Positions 1-9,572 of a DNA stretch of 64,000 bases are shown here, one piece after another. How positions within the stretch are numbered: position 1 is the stretch's first letter; every line of letters begins with the position of its first letter. The notes beneath the pieces are model-generated. The model saw only the letters and a program-made list of their open reading frames with translations. It had not been told where the DNA came from and did no database searches. A program made the position numbers and the translations under genes. Source of the stretch: Lachnospiraceae bacterium. Its GTDB lineage: Bacteria; Bacillota; Clostridia; Lachnospirales; Lachnospiraceae. The DNA lies in NCBI GenBank assembly GCA_024403455.1, contig JAKSRR010000001.1, forward strand, positions 1 to 64,000, given 5' to 3'.

Positions 1-47
1 AGATGTCAGAGTTAATTACTCTCTAACAACTACACTTTTATGGTACT

Positions 48-79
48 AAAAAGAGTTCGCTATATGCGAACTCTTTTTT
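48..79 (-). terminator. Rho-independent terminator of the polysaccharide operon
   Basis: A 13-bp inverted repeat (arms around AAGAGTTCGC) closes a 5-nt loop and is flanked by A- and T-runs. It lies about 25 bp past the stop codon of the clostripain-like gene, so it ends the long minus-strand operon. The A/T tracts on both sides would let it work in both directions. Positions 1-47 hold nothing recognisable. Confidence 0.9.
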
Positions 80-104
80 ATTCCAAACGGTAAAGTCTGT
101 CAGA

Positions 105-2348
105 TTACCACTCCCAATCGTCCCAGTCATCCCAGAACCAGTTATCTTCATCACCTTCGTAGTACCAGGAATCCTCATCATCGCAGGACCAGTCATCTTC
201 GTCATACCACTCATTATAGCTATCATCATAATCCCAGTCATCCCACTCAAACAGAGAATCCCAGAAACTATCCCAGTCATCATCGTCGTCATAGTAGTAG
301 CAATCGTCATCATCGCTACCCCAAGAATCCCAGTCAATGTCCCAGTCATCCCAGTCGTAGTCATCTTCATACTCATCCCAACTGAAATCCCAGTCATCGT
401 AATCATAATAATTCGAACTACCGGAGGCCTCTACAAACTTCTGTAGCCACGCAATGTAAGCACTATCCATACCAATATGGGTGAACACCGCCTCCATGTC
501 ATAATAGAAATCTCTATCGCCATAGGGTAAGGTTACAGCCATACCAGTCAGCGTATCGTCATCACCACAGCTAGCACAGTAAATGATTGTAGAAGCAATT
601 GCCGATGCTAAAGCCTGTGACTCAGGTGTATCAATCTGATTTGCCAAAGCCATAATGTCTACAATATAGTACTCTGACATATATGGTTCGTCATCATAAC
701 GTCCTCCCATTCTAAGGCTGGGCATAACACGTCCTCTGGAAGAGCGCTCCTGGCTATAGTTATTTTCTAACAAATCTTCTTCATTAGCATAAGCAAAGTC
801 CATCCATGCTAGACAAAGAAGCTTCATTTTACCTTCATCAATCACACAGAGAATGGAATCATCGCCTTCTTCGGCATCATCTTCGTTGGCCTGCACCATA
901 TCATCACAGATAATTTTTCCTAAATCCGGGGTAGGAATGGATGGATTATCATAAAGTGCTTTCATCCAGCGTGTATAATTCCAGCCAAGTCCTGACTCAA
1001 AGTCTTCGGAAAGAACTGCATAATCGCAGTAGTCATAGAATGCAATACAAGTTTCCAAGCAGGACATAATACAGCAATCCATGCCAATGAAGTCAAAATA
1101 CACACCTGCTGATGCCAGGGCATCCTTCATTTCATCTACCGCCATAACGCCATCTTCATTATATTCATCGTAACCAAATCCGTAGACAGGGCCACCGCCA
1201 TGGTCCCACATCAGAAGAATATATCGGTCCGCCGGATAATTGGCTGCACTGTACTTAATGAAGTTTGCCAGTGTATCACCATCTGTTGCATCGCACTGAC
1301 CTAAGTCATCTTTTAAAAGTGTCAGTCCACTGCCATTTAATTTATAGATCTGCGAACGCTTGGAAGAAATACCATAGTTCTGCCATTTTTTAGTTCCTAC
1401 GGTTTCTACAATAACATTAACCTGGTCAGAGGAACCTGCTTTCACCATCTCTGCCATGTCTGTCGTTGCCTCTCCATACTCTGATTCCAGATTGGATCCA
1501 TTAATATAAATCATTACGGTAACGGTATCCGTTCCATCTCCCTTTAACTGTACCTGCGGCTCTCGAATAGCATTATCCGCAAGACTTATTTCTGAATCTC
1601 CACCGACATCAGTACTACCACCTTGAGAAGGCTGCGGCGTAACATTATCGTCTGGTTCATTTATACCATTACCTGTTTCATCCCCCGTAGGATTCGTCTG
1701 CGCGGTCTGTATGGTAATCTGCGATGCCTTCTCTTTCCTGCCATCATTAATAAGATAAACCACCATACCAATAATGCCACCTAATAGAACAACACCGACA
1801 GCAATCACTGCAATGAGCCATCCCGGCACTTTCCCCTTTCCGCCCTGTGGATTGGTGTCAGTTACAGGCAACATTCCTGGAACACTCTGCGATGCCGCAT
1901 TATATGTGGGCTGCGGATTCGGCTGGTAAGTAGGAAGCGGATTCACATTCAGACCTTGCGGCTGACTAGCCTGCGGCGCATAAGAATCTAGCTGTGTCTG
2001 CTGTGATGGCGCATAGGGAGACTGCACTGCATTTCCGGCCTCCATTCCCTTCTGTGAAGGTGGCATAAATCTGGCATCCGATGCCTGCACCGGCTGCACT
2101 CTCGGCATCACCTGTCCTGGAAGCACCTGACCTGGCTGCTCTGTTTTCATCTGGCCTGGCTGCTGTGGAGTAACCACAGGAACGCTTCCTGGAACCATAC
2201 CAAGACGAACCATGGCATTTTTTGAATCCAAAGGTGCCGTCAGATTTGCAGGCATTACTGCTGCATGAGATGCACTTAAGGATGCACCACAATGATTACA
2301 AATCTGCAAATGTTCATCTACCGGTTTTCCACAACTCGAACAAAACAT
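105..2348 (-). CDS. Zinc-ribbon, membrane-anchored clostripain-like (C11) protease with Asp/Trp-rich tail
   Basis: 747 aa. The layout is an N-terminal CxxC...CxxC zinc ribbon (residues 3-20), a Pro/Gln-rich segment, one transmembrane helix (about 176-199), an extracellular linker, and a peptidase C11 domain (about 275-640). The family catalytic pair is visible: His383 in WDHGGG and Cys426 in the MDCCIMS motif. From residue 646 to the end, about 102 residues are almost only Asp, Trp, Tyr, Glu and Ser (about 40 Asp, 18 Trp). C11 enzymes are cysteine proteases cutting after Arg/Lys, often after self-processing. The ribbon-helix order places the ribbon in the cytoplasm and the protease outside. 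It is the last gene of the polysaccharide operon, 36 bp after the methyltransferase-kinase. The start has a GGGGAG ribosome binding site. The substrate and the role of the tail are unknown. Confidence 0.85.
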   Translation of the reverse strand: MFCSSCGKPVDEHLQICNHCGASLSASHAAVMPANLTAPLDSKNAMVRLGMVPGSVPVVTPQQPGQMKTEQPGQVLPGQVMPRVQPVQASDARFMPPSQKGMEAGNAVQSPYAPSQQTQLDSYAPQASQPQGLNVNPLPTYQPNPQPTYNAASQSVPGMLPVTDTNPQGGKGKVPGWLIAVIAVGVVLLGGIIGMVVYLINDGRKEKASQITIQTAQTNPTGDETGNGINEPDDNVTPQPSQGGSTDVGGDSEISLADNAIREPQVQLKGDGTDTVTVMIYINGSNLESEYGEATTDMAEMVKAGSSDQVNVIVETVGTKKWQNYGISSKRSQIYKLNGSGLTLLKDDLGQCDATDGDTLANFIKYSAANYPADRYILLMWDHGGGPVYGFGYDEYNEDGVMAVDEMKDALASAGVYFDFIGMDCCIMSCLETCIAFYDYCDYAVLSEDFESGLGWNYTRWMKALYDNPSIPTPDLGKIICDDMVQANEDDAEEGDDSILCVIDEGKMKLLCLAWMDFAYANEEDLLENNYSQERSSRGRVMPSLRMGGRYDDEPYMSEYYIVDIMALANQIDTPESQALASAIASTIIYCASCGDDDTLTGMAVTLPYGDRDFYYDMEAVFTHIGMDSAYIAWLQKFVEASGSSNYYDYDDWDFSWDEYEDDYDWDDWDIDWDSWGSDDDDCYYYDDDDDWDSFWDSLFEWDDWDYDDSYNEWYDEDDWSCDDEDSWYYEGDEDNWFWDDWDDWEW

Positions 2349-2384
2349 ACTTTCTCTCCCCGAAATATCACGAGCCCAAATGTC

Positions 2385-4463
2385 TTATCTAAATAACTTT
2401 TTCTTCTTTCCCCCGGCTGCCAGCGCCAGACGCTTTGCCATCTCCGGATGCACTGGCCATAATCTATAAATCATAGAAAGCTTTCCTCCGGTAAAACTTG
2501 ATGGAACAGCAACCGTAAAATTAGGATCCCCATGGTCAAAAAAATATTCTTTGTTTCCAGCAGGAATACCATTCATAACAAGTGCCTTTTCATCTATCAG
2601 CAGTGCCTTCCCCTGGGAATCTGTCAGTTTCATCTGTTCCAAACATATACCACATGACTCCATCGCCGGATCAAGTCTAAGGTTTACAACTCCTTCATGA
2701 ATCGGCACTTCCACATGACAGGTATCTTTCTCCTCTTCTCTTCCACGAACAGGTTCCACAAAAAAGCTCTGTGATTCTGCAAATCCGCTGCCAGTATCTT
2801 CATACACTTGTAGCATATTCTTTTTCGAATCCCCAAGAAGTGACTGCATGGTAATCACTTCGTTTCCGATCAGCAATCTGTAATCTGCCAGAGAAGGATG
2901 ATCTCCCGCAACTTTCTTTTGGAATGCAATCTCATCCTGCATTGCTTCATGCATTGGCACTGGTGCTACATCCATCATGTTTAAGAGTTCTTCAAAGGAC
3001 AACTGTCCATTTCGTTTCCCATCCTGTAGATATACAAAAGCAGTACGCTTTAATATCTCATCAGGGTTCACCGAAATCTCCTCTGTCCATTCATAATCAA
3101 TCAAATGAAAGACACCTTTATCATCCACAAGAATATTCGCGAAAATCAAATCAAAATCGGTTGCCTTTTCTTCAGCGCGGTATCTAGCAATCCCTACGAA
3201 CTTATTTAATAGTTGCGCAAAACGCTCCTTATCCCCCTTGGATAATGCTTCATCCAGTTCCTCTTCTAAAGTTCGTCCCGCAATAACAGGGAAGTATACA
3301 CCATCAGCCTCCTCTGTCACTGGACATACTACTAACTCACTTCCGAAGAATCGTTTCTTTAAAATCTTATGAGCAGTCAGAATCTTGGAGAGCTGCGCCC
3401 TTCCTTCTTCCGTGGCCGCTACTTTTCTATATCTGGCAGGGGTTCCCGTGGCGCGATTCTCTTTCACGAGTTCCGTCTTAATGGATGCCGATGCTTTTCT
3501 GTCATTAGAATATTTTACATAAATCGTTTCCTCTGCTGCTCCAATGAGTAAAACATAGGAATTTGAAAAAAGAGGAAAAACACCTTCTTCAATCACACCA
3601 TCAAATGCATTCTTCTCATCAAATAAAAGGAGACGCTCCCTATCAAAATTACGAATATTGGAAGATAGTTCTCCTCGCATAGGTAATCTGTCATCGGAAT
3701 ACAAAGTATGCATGAACTTGTAATCCGGATATGGATAATAAAAGGAGTAATTATTAATCTCTGCTTCCTTACAAAGTTTTTCCAGTCCATTTCTAGAGAA
3801 GGTCTTCGCCGGCCCTCCTGTAGGATAGTTTTCTATACCAGCAAAGTAGCTACCAAGGTGATCTTCGCGACAGCCAGCAAAATATTTCATACCCAGGCGA
3901 TTTTCTATAGCAATCACAATTTTTCCGCCAGGAGCCAGATGTTTCCGGATAATTTTTATAAATTCCACGTAAGGATTATCACTCTGAATATAAAGTCCAG
4001 CATACTCCAGTACACCAATTAGACAAATATAGTCAAAGCGGGGCAGATCTGGTTCAATGTCCTGAAAGTTCCCCACTTTAATGTAAATATTGTCTCTATC
4101 TTTATTCCTGTTTGCGTTGATCTCGCTTCGTTTCTTGGAAAGTTCTACACAAGTTACTTTCCCAGCTTTTTCAGAAAGGGTAGTTGTTATCGCCCCGCAT
4201 CCGCTACCAACCTCTAGTACAGAGTGCTCTTTGCGAATATCAAGCCACTCCACAATATTTCCTCGAAGCGGAGAAAGATGATACAAAAACTCCCATGACT
4301 TTTCTTTGGTAACAGCCTCATGGAAACGCTCTCTAGGAAGTTCTTTAACCACATTTAAAAGAGCATCTTCCGACGCTCCATCACAATAAAAATCCTCTCC
4401 TGGATAAGCTGCGTAGTCCAGTGTTACCTTTCCAATTTTCTGTATCGTTTCGCCTTGCTTCAT
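2385..4463 (-). CDS. Methyltransferase-kinase fusion, WbdD-like glycan chain terminator candidate
   Basis: 692 aa. Residues about 50-250 form a class I SAM-dependent methyltransferase (motif I VLEVGSGCG at 82-90, acidic end of strand 2 at CVELS). Residues about 305-500 resemble a small-molecule/LPS-type kinase: VKYS near 316-319 as the ATP-lysine region, then D436...N443 and the metal-binding IDYEW at 455-459. A C-terminal beta-rich domain (about 580-690) is of a kind found on glycan enzymes. Order and length match WbdD of E. coli O8/O9a, which phosphorylates and methylates the end of a polymannose chain to stop growth and license export by Wzm/Wzt. Here too the gene follows wzm and wzt directly (28-bp gap). 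Visible differences are the lack of an obvious long C-terminal coiled coil and the Gram-positive host. The end-capping role is inferred from architecture and context. Confidence 0.7.
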   Translation of the reverse strand: MKQGETIQKIGKVTLDYAAYPGEDFYCDGASEDALLNVVKELPRERFHEAVTKEKSWEFLYHLSPLRGNIVEWLDIRKEHSVLEVGSGCGAITTTLSEKAGKVTCVELSKKRSEINANRNKDRDNIYIKVGNFQDIEPDLPRFDYICLIGVLEYAGLYIQSDNPYVEFIKIIRKHLAPGGKIVIAIENRLGMKYFAGCREDHLGSYFAGIENYPTGGPAKTFSRNGLEKLCKEAEINNYSFYYPYPDYKFMHTLYSDDRLPMRGELSSNIRNFDRERLLLFDEKNAFDGVIEEGVFPLFSNSYVLLIGAAEETIYVKYSNDRKASASIKTELVKENRATGTPARYRKVAATEEGRAQLSKILTAHKILKKRFFGSELVVCPVTEEADGVYFPVIAGRTLEEELDEALSKGDKERFAQLLNKFVGIARYRAEEKATDFDLIFANILVDDKGVFHLIDYEWTEEISVNPDEILKRTAFVYLQDGKRNGQLSFEELLNMMDVAPVPMHEAMQDEIAFQKKVAGDHPSLADYRLLIGNEVITMQSLLGDSKKNMLQVYEDTGSGFAESQSFFVEPVRGREEEKDTCHVEVPIHEGVVNLRLDPAMESCGICLEQMKLTDSQGKALLIDEKALVMNGIPAGNKEYFFDHGDPNFTVAVPSSFTGGKLSMIYRLWPVHPEMAKRLALAAGGKKKKLFR

Positions 4464-4491
4464 TGCACTCTACCTAATACCTGCTGGTAAT

Positions 4492-5790
4492 TTACGATTC
4501 CTTTGTGTCCTGAACTGCAATCTCCGAGTTCATATCAAAATATCCCACTGTATTCTTTTCAGAAATAACCATTAAATCAATGGCATCATATCTTCGATGG
4601 TATACCGTGAAATTATTATTTTCATATCCCGTACATCCAAAGGAAAGTAAGTAGTCGCCACCCTGTAATGTCATTTCCTGGGTAAATGTAATTTCCTTGT
4701 CCTCGCCAGCCTTCACATTTTCTAGGAATGTCTTTTCAAACATGGTATTGGTACCGGTGATTTCAGTTCCCTTGGAATTTTTTATAGTATATGCAAAAAT
4801 CGGTGAAGAGCAGTCTTCCTTAAAGCGCACCTTCATACCGATTGTGAATCGGCTGCCTTTGATAATAGCATTGCTCTCTAAGCCATTCTCATCCTTGATA
4901 TAGCAATCATAAATCTCTGCCTTACCAGAGCCATAGTCCAGTTCTTCCGGATTGACACCAACGGGGGCTTGGTTTCCGTCTTTCTTTCCCTTCTTTTTTT
5001 CTGCATTATATTGTCCTACCAGCACCTGCTTATAGATATCAATCATCTGCTTAGGAGCGCCTTCACCAAGCTTCTTTCCCTTATCTAAAAGAATAACTCT
5101 GTCACAATACTTTGCAATTGAGGATAAATCATGGGATACAAATAGAATGGTTTTTCCAGCAGCCTTAAACTCATCGAACTTACGATAGCATTTTGCCTGG
5201 AAGAAAACATCACCAACAGAAAGAGCCTCATCGACAATTAAAATCTCAGGATCAATATTGATTGCAACGGCAAATGCAAGACGCACAAACATACCGGAAG
5301 AATAGGTCTTTACCGGCTGGTTTACAAAATCCCCAATATCTGCAAACTCTAAGATAGAATCTAACTTTGCATCAATCTCTTCCTTGGAAAAACCAATCAT
5401 GGTTCCATTCAAATATACGTTTTCAATACCGGTATATTCCATATTGAATCCGGCTCCCAATTCTAAGAGCGCGGAAATACGGCCATCTACAATAACTTCC
5501 CCTTCTGAAGGAGAAAGTACTCCGGTAATAATCTTTAGGATTGTGGACTTACCAGAACCATTGGTTCCAATGATACCTACCGTTTCTCCCTTATATATGT
5601 TCATGTCAATAGATGACAACGCATAGTGATCCTTATGTAGAGTCTTTCGTGTTAAATGAAGTGCCTCTTTTACGCGGTCTCTGTTTCGACTGTAGAGCTT
5701 GTAGATTTTGGTTAGATTCTTAACCGCAATCGCTGCTTCCTTCTGCTCCAGTTCTGTATTATCTGTATTTTTATTTTCTGTCTCTGCCAT
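4492..5790 (-). CDS. wzt: Polysaccharide ABC exporter, ATP-binding subunit Wzt with C-terminal glycan-binding domain
   Basis: 432 aa. The ABC ATPase is complete: Walker A GTNGSGKST (75-83), signature YSSGM (163-167), Walker B ILIVDE (183-188) and the switch His in FVSHD. After about residue 275 comes an extra beta-rich domain of roughly 150 residues, corresponding to the Wzt C-terminal domain. In O8/O9a systems that domain recognises the chemically capped non-reducing end of the glycan before export. Teichoic-acid type exporters (TagH) lack this form of tail. The gene sits 18 bp after wzm and 28 bp before the WbdD-like gene, so transporter and terminator are co-expressed. The domain predicts that only finished chains are exported. 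Confidence 0.9.
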   Translation of the reverse strand: MAETENKNTDNTELEQKEAAIAVKNLTKIYKLYSRNRDRVKEALHLTRKTLHKDHYALSSIDMNIYKGETVGIIGTNGSGKSTILKIITGVLSPSEGEVIVDGRISALLELGAGFNMEYTGIENVYLNGTMIGFSKEEIDAKLDSILEFADIGDFVNQPVKTYSSGMFVRLAFAVAINIDPEILIVDEALSVGDVFFQAKCYRKFDEFKAAGKTILFVSHDLSSIAKYCDRVILLDKGKKLGEGAPKQMIDIYKQVLVGQYNAEKKKGKKDGNQAPVGVNPEELDYGSGKAEIYDCYIKDENGLESNAIIKGSRFTIGMKVRFKEDCSSPIFAYTIKNSKGTEITGTNTMFEKTFLENVKAGEDKEITFTQEMTLQGGDYLLSFGCTGYENNNFTVYHRRYDAIDLMVISEKNTVGYFDMNSEIAVQDTKES

Positions 5791-5808
5791 ATTCGTACTT
5801 TCTCTGCA

Positions 5809-6804
5809 TTATAGTGTATCTGCAAAATGCGGTTTCAAACGTTTAAATACCAAGGTTCCAACGCCAAACAGGAGGGCTACAACAATCCAGAAATACATCG
5901 TAGAATAGAAGTTCTGCCAGAACCACATTTTTCCATACAAGGCATTTCTATAACCATCCACTATGTAGAACACAGGGTTCATCTTAATAAGGATTCGAAT
6001 CCACTGGGGTGCTTTAGCAATCAACTGAATATCCCAAAGAATCGGGGTTGCCCACATACCAACCTGTAATACAATACCGATAATCTGGGATAGGTCCCTG
6101 AAGAAAATCACGATTGCGCAGGTAGCGTAACTAATGGCTAGTACAAATAGGAACATACAGAAGGAGAAGTAAAGAATCTGTATCATGTAAATACTAGGCG
6201 CATTACCATACGCAAAATATAAAATCAGCATAACGCCCATAAAGAAAAGATGCGTAAAGGTAGCTGACACAATTTTAATAATGGGAAGAATACTGATTTT
6301 GAAAACAACCTTTTTAACAAGGTAGCTGTATTCCAATAATGCAGAAGTGCCCGCCCCCAATGCTTCTGAAAAGTAAAACCATGGAACCAACCCTGCCGTA
6401 AGCCACAGGACGTAGGGTACATCGGTTCCATTTAGGGATGCACGGCTTTTAAACACCACCTGGAACACAAAGTAATACAAAACAACAGTGACAATGGGCT
6501 GCACGGTTGCCCATACAACGCCCAAATAAGAGCCTGCATATCGCGTCTTAAAATCACTTTTTGCAAGTTTCCAGATAAGTTTGCGATTGTGCCAAAGTTC
6601 TACCGGCAGAGTTGTAATCTTGTCATAGAGAACCACGTAACACACCATTGCAACGATAATTACGACACCGGCAACAATCTTTTTAATTAATTCTGCTTTT
6701 GGAACAGCCAATGGATTATCGTGTAGAAACAGGATTAATAACCCTATCACACCAATTGCTAGTCCAAGAAATATACCAAGTTTTTTGGGAAAACCACGCT
6801 TCAT
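5809..6804 (-). CDS. wzm: Polysaccharide ABC exporter, permease subunit Wzm
   Basis: 331 aa from the ATG at 6804. An in-frame ATG at 6837 would add 11 residues, but the inner one is preceded by GAGAGAG at good spacing, so I prefer it. The N-terminal part has two extra hydrophobic helices, followed by an ABC-2 type membrane domain with about six helices (the segment with KSDFKTRYAGSYLG, LWLTAGLVPWFYFSEA, ISYATCAIVIFFRDLSQI and WATPILWDIQ is typical of O-antigen/teichoic-acid exporters). It forms the membrane channel with Wzt and moves a lipid-linked polysaccharide outward. The two additional N-terminal helices are unusual for plain Wzm. Confidence 0.9.
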   Translation of the reverse strand: MKRGFPKKLGIFLGLAIGVIGLLILFLHDNPLAVPKAELIKKIVAGVVIIVAMVCYVVLYDKITTLPVELWHNRKLIWKLAKSDFKTRYAGSYLGVVWATVQPIVTVVLYYFVFQVVFKSRASLNGTDVPYVLWLTAGLVPWFYFSEALGAGTSALLEYSYLVKKVVFKISILPIIKIVSATFTHLFFMGVMLILYFAYGNAPSIYMIQILYFSFCMFLFVLAISYATCAIVIFFRDLSQIIGIVLQVGMWATPILWDIQLIAKAPQWIRILIKMNPVFYIVDGYRNALYGKMWFWQNFYSTMYFWIVVALLFGVGTLVFKRLKPHFADTL

Positions 6805-6883
6805 AATAACTCTCTCATCAACAGACGCACCCAGCATATATTGCTGACCGTTCTGGCGATTACTTTTGTTTTTTGACCAAAGA

Positions 6884-7450
6884 TTATTTCTGCTTCTTAC
6901 TTTCTACGTATGCAGAAATGCCACCCCACAACTGATCCTTATCAGAAAGGGTAAGTTCCATTCCTTCCGGAATGGGCCACTCTACACCGATTTCAGGATC
7001 ATTCCATAGGAGACCACCCTCGTCGTTCGGATGATAAAAATCGGTGCATTTATAGCAAAACTCTGCATAATCAGAAAGGACAACAAAACCATGGGCAAAG
7101 TTCTTCGGAATAAAGAACTGCTTTTTATTCTCAGCGCTCAGCAAAACGCCAAACCATTTTCCAAAGGTCTTAGAGCCTTCACGTAAGTCTACGGCAACAT
7201 CAAATACTTCGCCATTTACAACACGTACTAGCTTATCCTGCGGGAACTCCTTCTGAAAGTGAAGACCACGGAGCACGCCTTTCTTGGAAGCAGACTGATT
7301 GTCCTGCACAAACTTCTCCGTGATACCAGCCTCAGCAAAATCATTATAGTTATAGGTTTCCATGAAGTAACCACGATTATCCCCAAATACCTGCGGTGTA
7401 ATGATTTTTAATCCTTCAATTTCACAAGTTTCAACTGTAATTTTTCCCAT
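6884..7450 (-). CDS. rfbC: dTDP-4-dehydrorhamnose 3,5-epimerase
   Basis: 188 aa, full length for RmlC/RfbC. The family core is visible: GLKIITPQVFGDNRGYFMET at the start, RGLHFQ with the catalytic His, KLVRV, FDVAVDLR, and FIPKNFAHGFVVLSD. It epimerises C3 and C5 of dTDP-4-keto-6-deoxyglucose, the third step toward dTDP-L-rhamnose. It lies between the GH25-like gene and wzm in the same operon. The matching reductase rfbD is not in the window. Confidence 0.95.
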   Translation of the reverse strand: MGKITVETCEIEGLKIITPQVFGDNRGYFMETYNYNDFAEAGITEKFVQDNQSASKKGVLRGLHFQKEFPQDKLVRVVNGEVFDVAVDLREGSKTFGKWFGVLLSAENKKQFFIPKNFAHGFVVLSDYAEFCYKCTDFYHPNDEGGLLWNDPEIGVEWPIPEGMELTLSDKDQLWGGISAYVESKKQK

Positions 7451-7469
7451 TGCTCTACCCTTTCTGGTC

Positions 7470-8693
7470 TTATTTAGTCATTAAATCAAGATGTACCCAC
7501 TGTGCAATACCATCCACCTGTCCATGGTCTGTATACTGCCAAAACTGAATCGTTTGACTTAGGGTCTGCTCTCCCTTGTATTCTCCATTCCATAAAACAG
7601 AAGGTGGAAGTTCTGTAAGTGTGATTCTCTCTTCTAGCATCGTTTTACTTCCAAAAATACCGGCTTCATACCCAGCAGAATCAACGCATCTAACAAAGGC
7701 TCTTGCAATATCTGTTCGCATTTCTTTTGTTAATAGTGACGCGCGCCCACTAACTTCACCGAAGGCAAGAAACAAAGGCAAATCCACCTTCGTATCCTTT
7801 GCGAGTGCTATGATGCAGCTTGCCTCTTCCACTGCTTCTAGGGGATTGATGGCCTGGCTTTCAAAATATAATCCAACCTTTAATCCCGCTGCCTTAGCGC
7901 CTGCAATATTTTCTCGAAACTTCGCATCCTCCAAAAACTTTCCATTGTCTGGATCCCTATAGCCGCAACAAATAATTGCAAAGGTGATACCACTTTCCTT
8001 CACCTTCTTCCAATCAATGGTTCCATTAGCAGAGGATACATCTACTCCTGTTTCACTTCCTGTCTGCTTTTTTACAGTGGTATCTTCCATCGCAGTTTTA
8101 TCCTGCTCACTCACATAGGTAATACCACTCTCTTTTTTTGCAACATCTGTGCGATACGCAACATCTCCTAAAGGCGAATACAGAAGTTCCTCTGGCACGG
8201 TCAAAAGAACGGGTTCATAAGGAACATGGAATCCTAACTTCGGCTTCAGCGAGACAAAGTAGTCTCCTGGGGCTATATCAGGAATCAGAATAAATCCATC
8301 CTCATCCAGGTCAGTATAGTTTTCTTTTTCTGCAACGACCTCAAACGCATATCCCTTTACAATCTGATTAGCCTCATCCACGACACACACGCGAATATCC
8401 CGCATCGCGGTAGATACTTCAATATGTAAAGTAGGATCCTCTTCTTCCACTGCCGCTATCACCTTATCTGGCTTATCAAAGAAACCCGGATCATTCAGAA
8501 AACTCTGCAGCTGTGCCCAAGATAACTGATCCTCTTCCACAGCCGTCATAGGAGATTCTGCTTCCAGAGCTTCACTGCTAGGTCCTTTGGTGTCGCCAAC
8601 TTTTTTCTGGTTAAAAAGTGCTACCGTCGCAAAAAGCAAAAGGCAAAGGAGAGATACAATAAATATGGCCTTTGTGCGAACTTTAGAGTCCAC
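7470..8693 (-). CDS. Membrane-anchored GH25-like protein with degenerate active site
   Basis: 407 aa. There is an N-terminal transmembrane anchor (about 9-27), a linker, a small beta domain of transthyretin/prealbumin type (about 92-165, with an Asp-rich DLDEDG turn), and a GH25 muramidase-like domain (about 215-407). The first catalytic-site Asp is kept (GVDVS, D218). The segment that should read PIFIDTE reads PLFLAFGE (306-313), so aligned to the neighbour at 10680-13340 both acids of the DxE motif are replaced by Ala and Gly. It is probably a non-hydrolytic glycan-binding protein. It overlaps rfbA by 11 bp, a sign of translational coupling. It is a smaller paralogue of the 886-aa GH25 protein and shares its layout. 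Confidence 0.75.
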   Translation of the reverse strand: MDSKVRTKAIFIVSLLCLLLFATVALFNQKKVGDTKGPSSEALEAESPMTAVEEDQLSWAQLQSFLNDPGFFDKPDKVIAAVEEEDPTLHIEVSTAMRDIRVCVVDEANQIVKGYAFEVVAEKENYTDLDEDGFILIPDIAPGDYFVSLKPKLGFHVPYEPVLLTVPEELLYSPLGDVAYRTDVAKKESGITYVSEQDKTAMEDTTVKKQTGSETGVDVSSANGTIDWKKVKESGITFAIICCGYRDPDNGKFLEDAKFRENIAGAKAAGLKVGLYFESQAINPLEAVEEASCIIALAKDTKVDLPLFLAFGEVSGRASLLTKEMRTDIARAFVRCVDSAGYEAGIFGSKTMLEERITLTELPPSVLWNGEYKGEQTLSQTIQFWQYTDHGQVDGIAQWVHLDLMTK

Positions 8694-9552
8694 CTGCCAC
8701 CTCCACTAGGTACTGTCCATAAGCAGTCTTCTTTAATGGTTCTGCCAGTTTAAGTAACTGCTCCTTATCAATAAAGCCACGCTTATACGCAATCTCTTCG
8801 ATACAAGAAATGTATAATCCCTGTCTTTTCTGAAATGCTGCTACAAAGTCTGCCGCATCTAGAAGCGCATCATGGTTGCCTGTATCTAACCATGCAAATC
8901 CTCTGCCAAGCGTTTCCACATGAAGCGTTCCGCGATTCAGATATTCATTGTTAATACTGGTAATCTCAATCTCACCTCTGGCAGAAGGTTTTACGTTCTT
9001 CGCAATTTCTACAACATCATTATCATAGAAATAGAGACCAGGTACAGCGTAGTTGCTCTTTGGATTCTGCGGTTTTTCTTCGATGGAAATAGCCATGCCA
9101 TTCTCATCAAACTCTACTACACCATATTCTCTGGGATCTCTTACATAGTATCCAAAAATCGTTGCCCCCTTGTCACGCTGGGCAACCTCCCGAAGCATCT
9201 TGGAAAAGCTTTGTCCGTAGAAAATATTATCACCAAGAATAAGTGCTACAGAATCGGTTCCGATAAAATCTGCACCAATAATAAAGGCATCAGCCAAGCC
9301 CCTAGGCTGTTCCTGAATAGCATATTCTAGTCTTAATCCAAGCTGGGATCCATCCCCAAATAGTTCTTTAAATGTCGGTAAATCACGAGGTGTAGAGATA
9401 ATCATAATCTCACGAATACCTGCAAGCATAAGAATGGACAATGGATAATAAATCATCGGTTTGTCATACACCGGCATAATCTGCTTGCTTACTGCTTTTG
9501 TTAATGGATAAAGTCTTGTGCCGCTTCCGCCAGCTAAGATAATTCCCTTCAT
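8683..9552 (-). CDS. rfbA: Glucose-1-phosphate thymidylyltransferase
   Basis: 289 aa, normal length. The nucleotidyltransferase signature [11 protein letters not shown] is at residues 8-18, followed by [35 protein letters not shown] and the EEKPQ and WLDTG motifs. It joins dTTP and glucose-1-phosphate to give dTDP-glucose, the first step to dTDP-rhamnose. It sits between rfbB (20-bp gap) and the GH25-like gene (11-bp overlap). The ATG is preceded by AAGGAGACACA. Confidence 0.96.
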   Translation of the reverse strand: MKGIILAGGSGTRLYPLTKAVSKQIMPVYDKPMIYYPLSILMLAGIREIMIISTPRDLPTFKELFGDGSQLGLRLEYAIQEQPRGLADAFIIGADFIGTDSVALILGDNIFYGQSFSKMLREVAQRDKGATIFGYYVRDPREYGVVEFDENGMAISIEEKPQNPKSNYAVPGLYFYDNDVVEIAKNVKPSARGEIEITSINNEYLNRGTLHVETLGRGFAWLDTGNHDALLDAADFVAAFQKRQGLYISCIEEIAYKRGFIDKEQLLKLAEPLKKTAYGQYLVEVAGGL

Positions 9553-9572
9553 TGTGTCTCCTTTTTAGACAA

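Noticed and set aside
38-406. Met/Thr/Ile-rich open frame opposite the start of the window
   Set aside because: It is the shifted-frame shadow of the Asp/Trp-rich tail of the C11 protease; its amino-acid bias follows from GAY/TGG codons.
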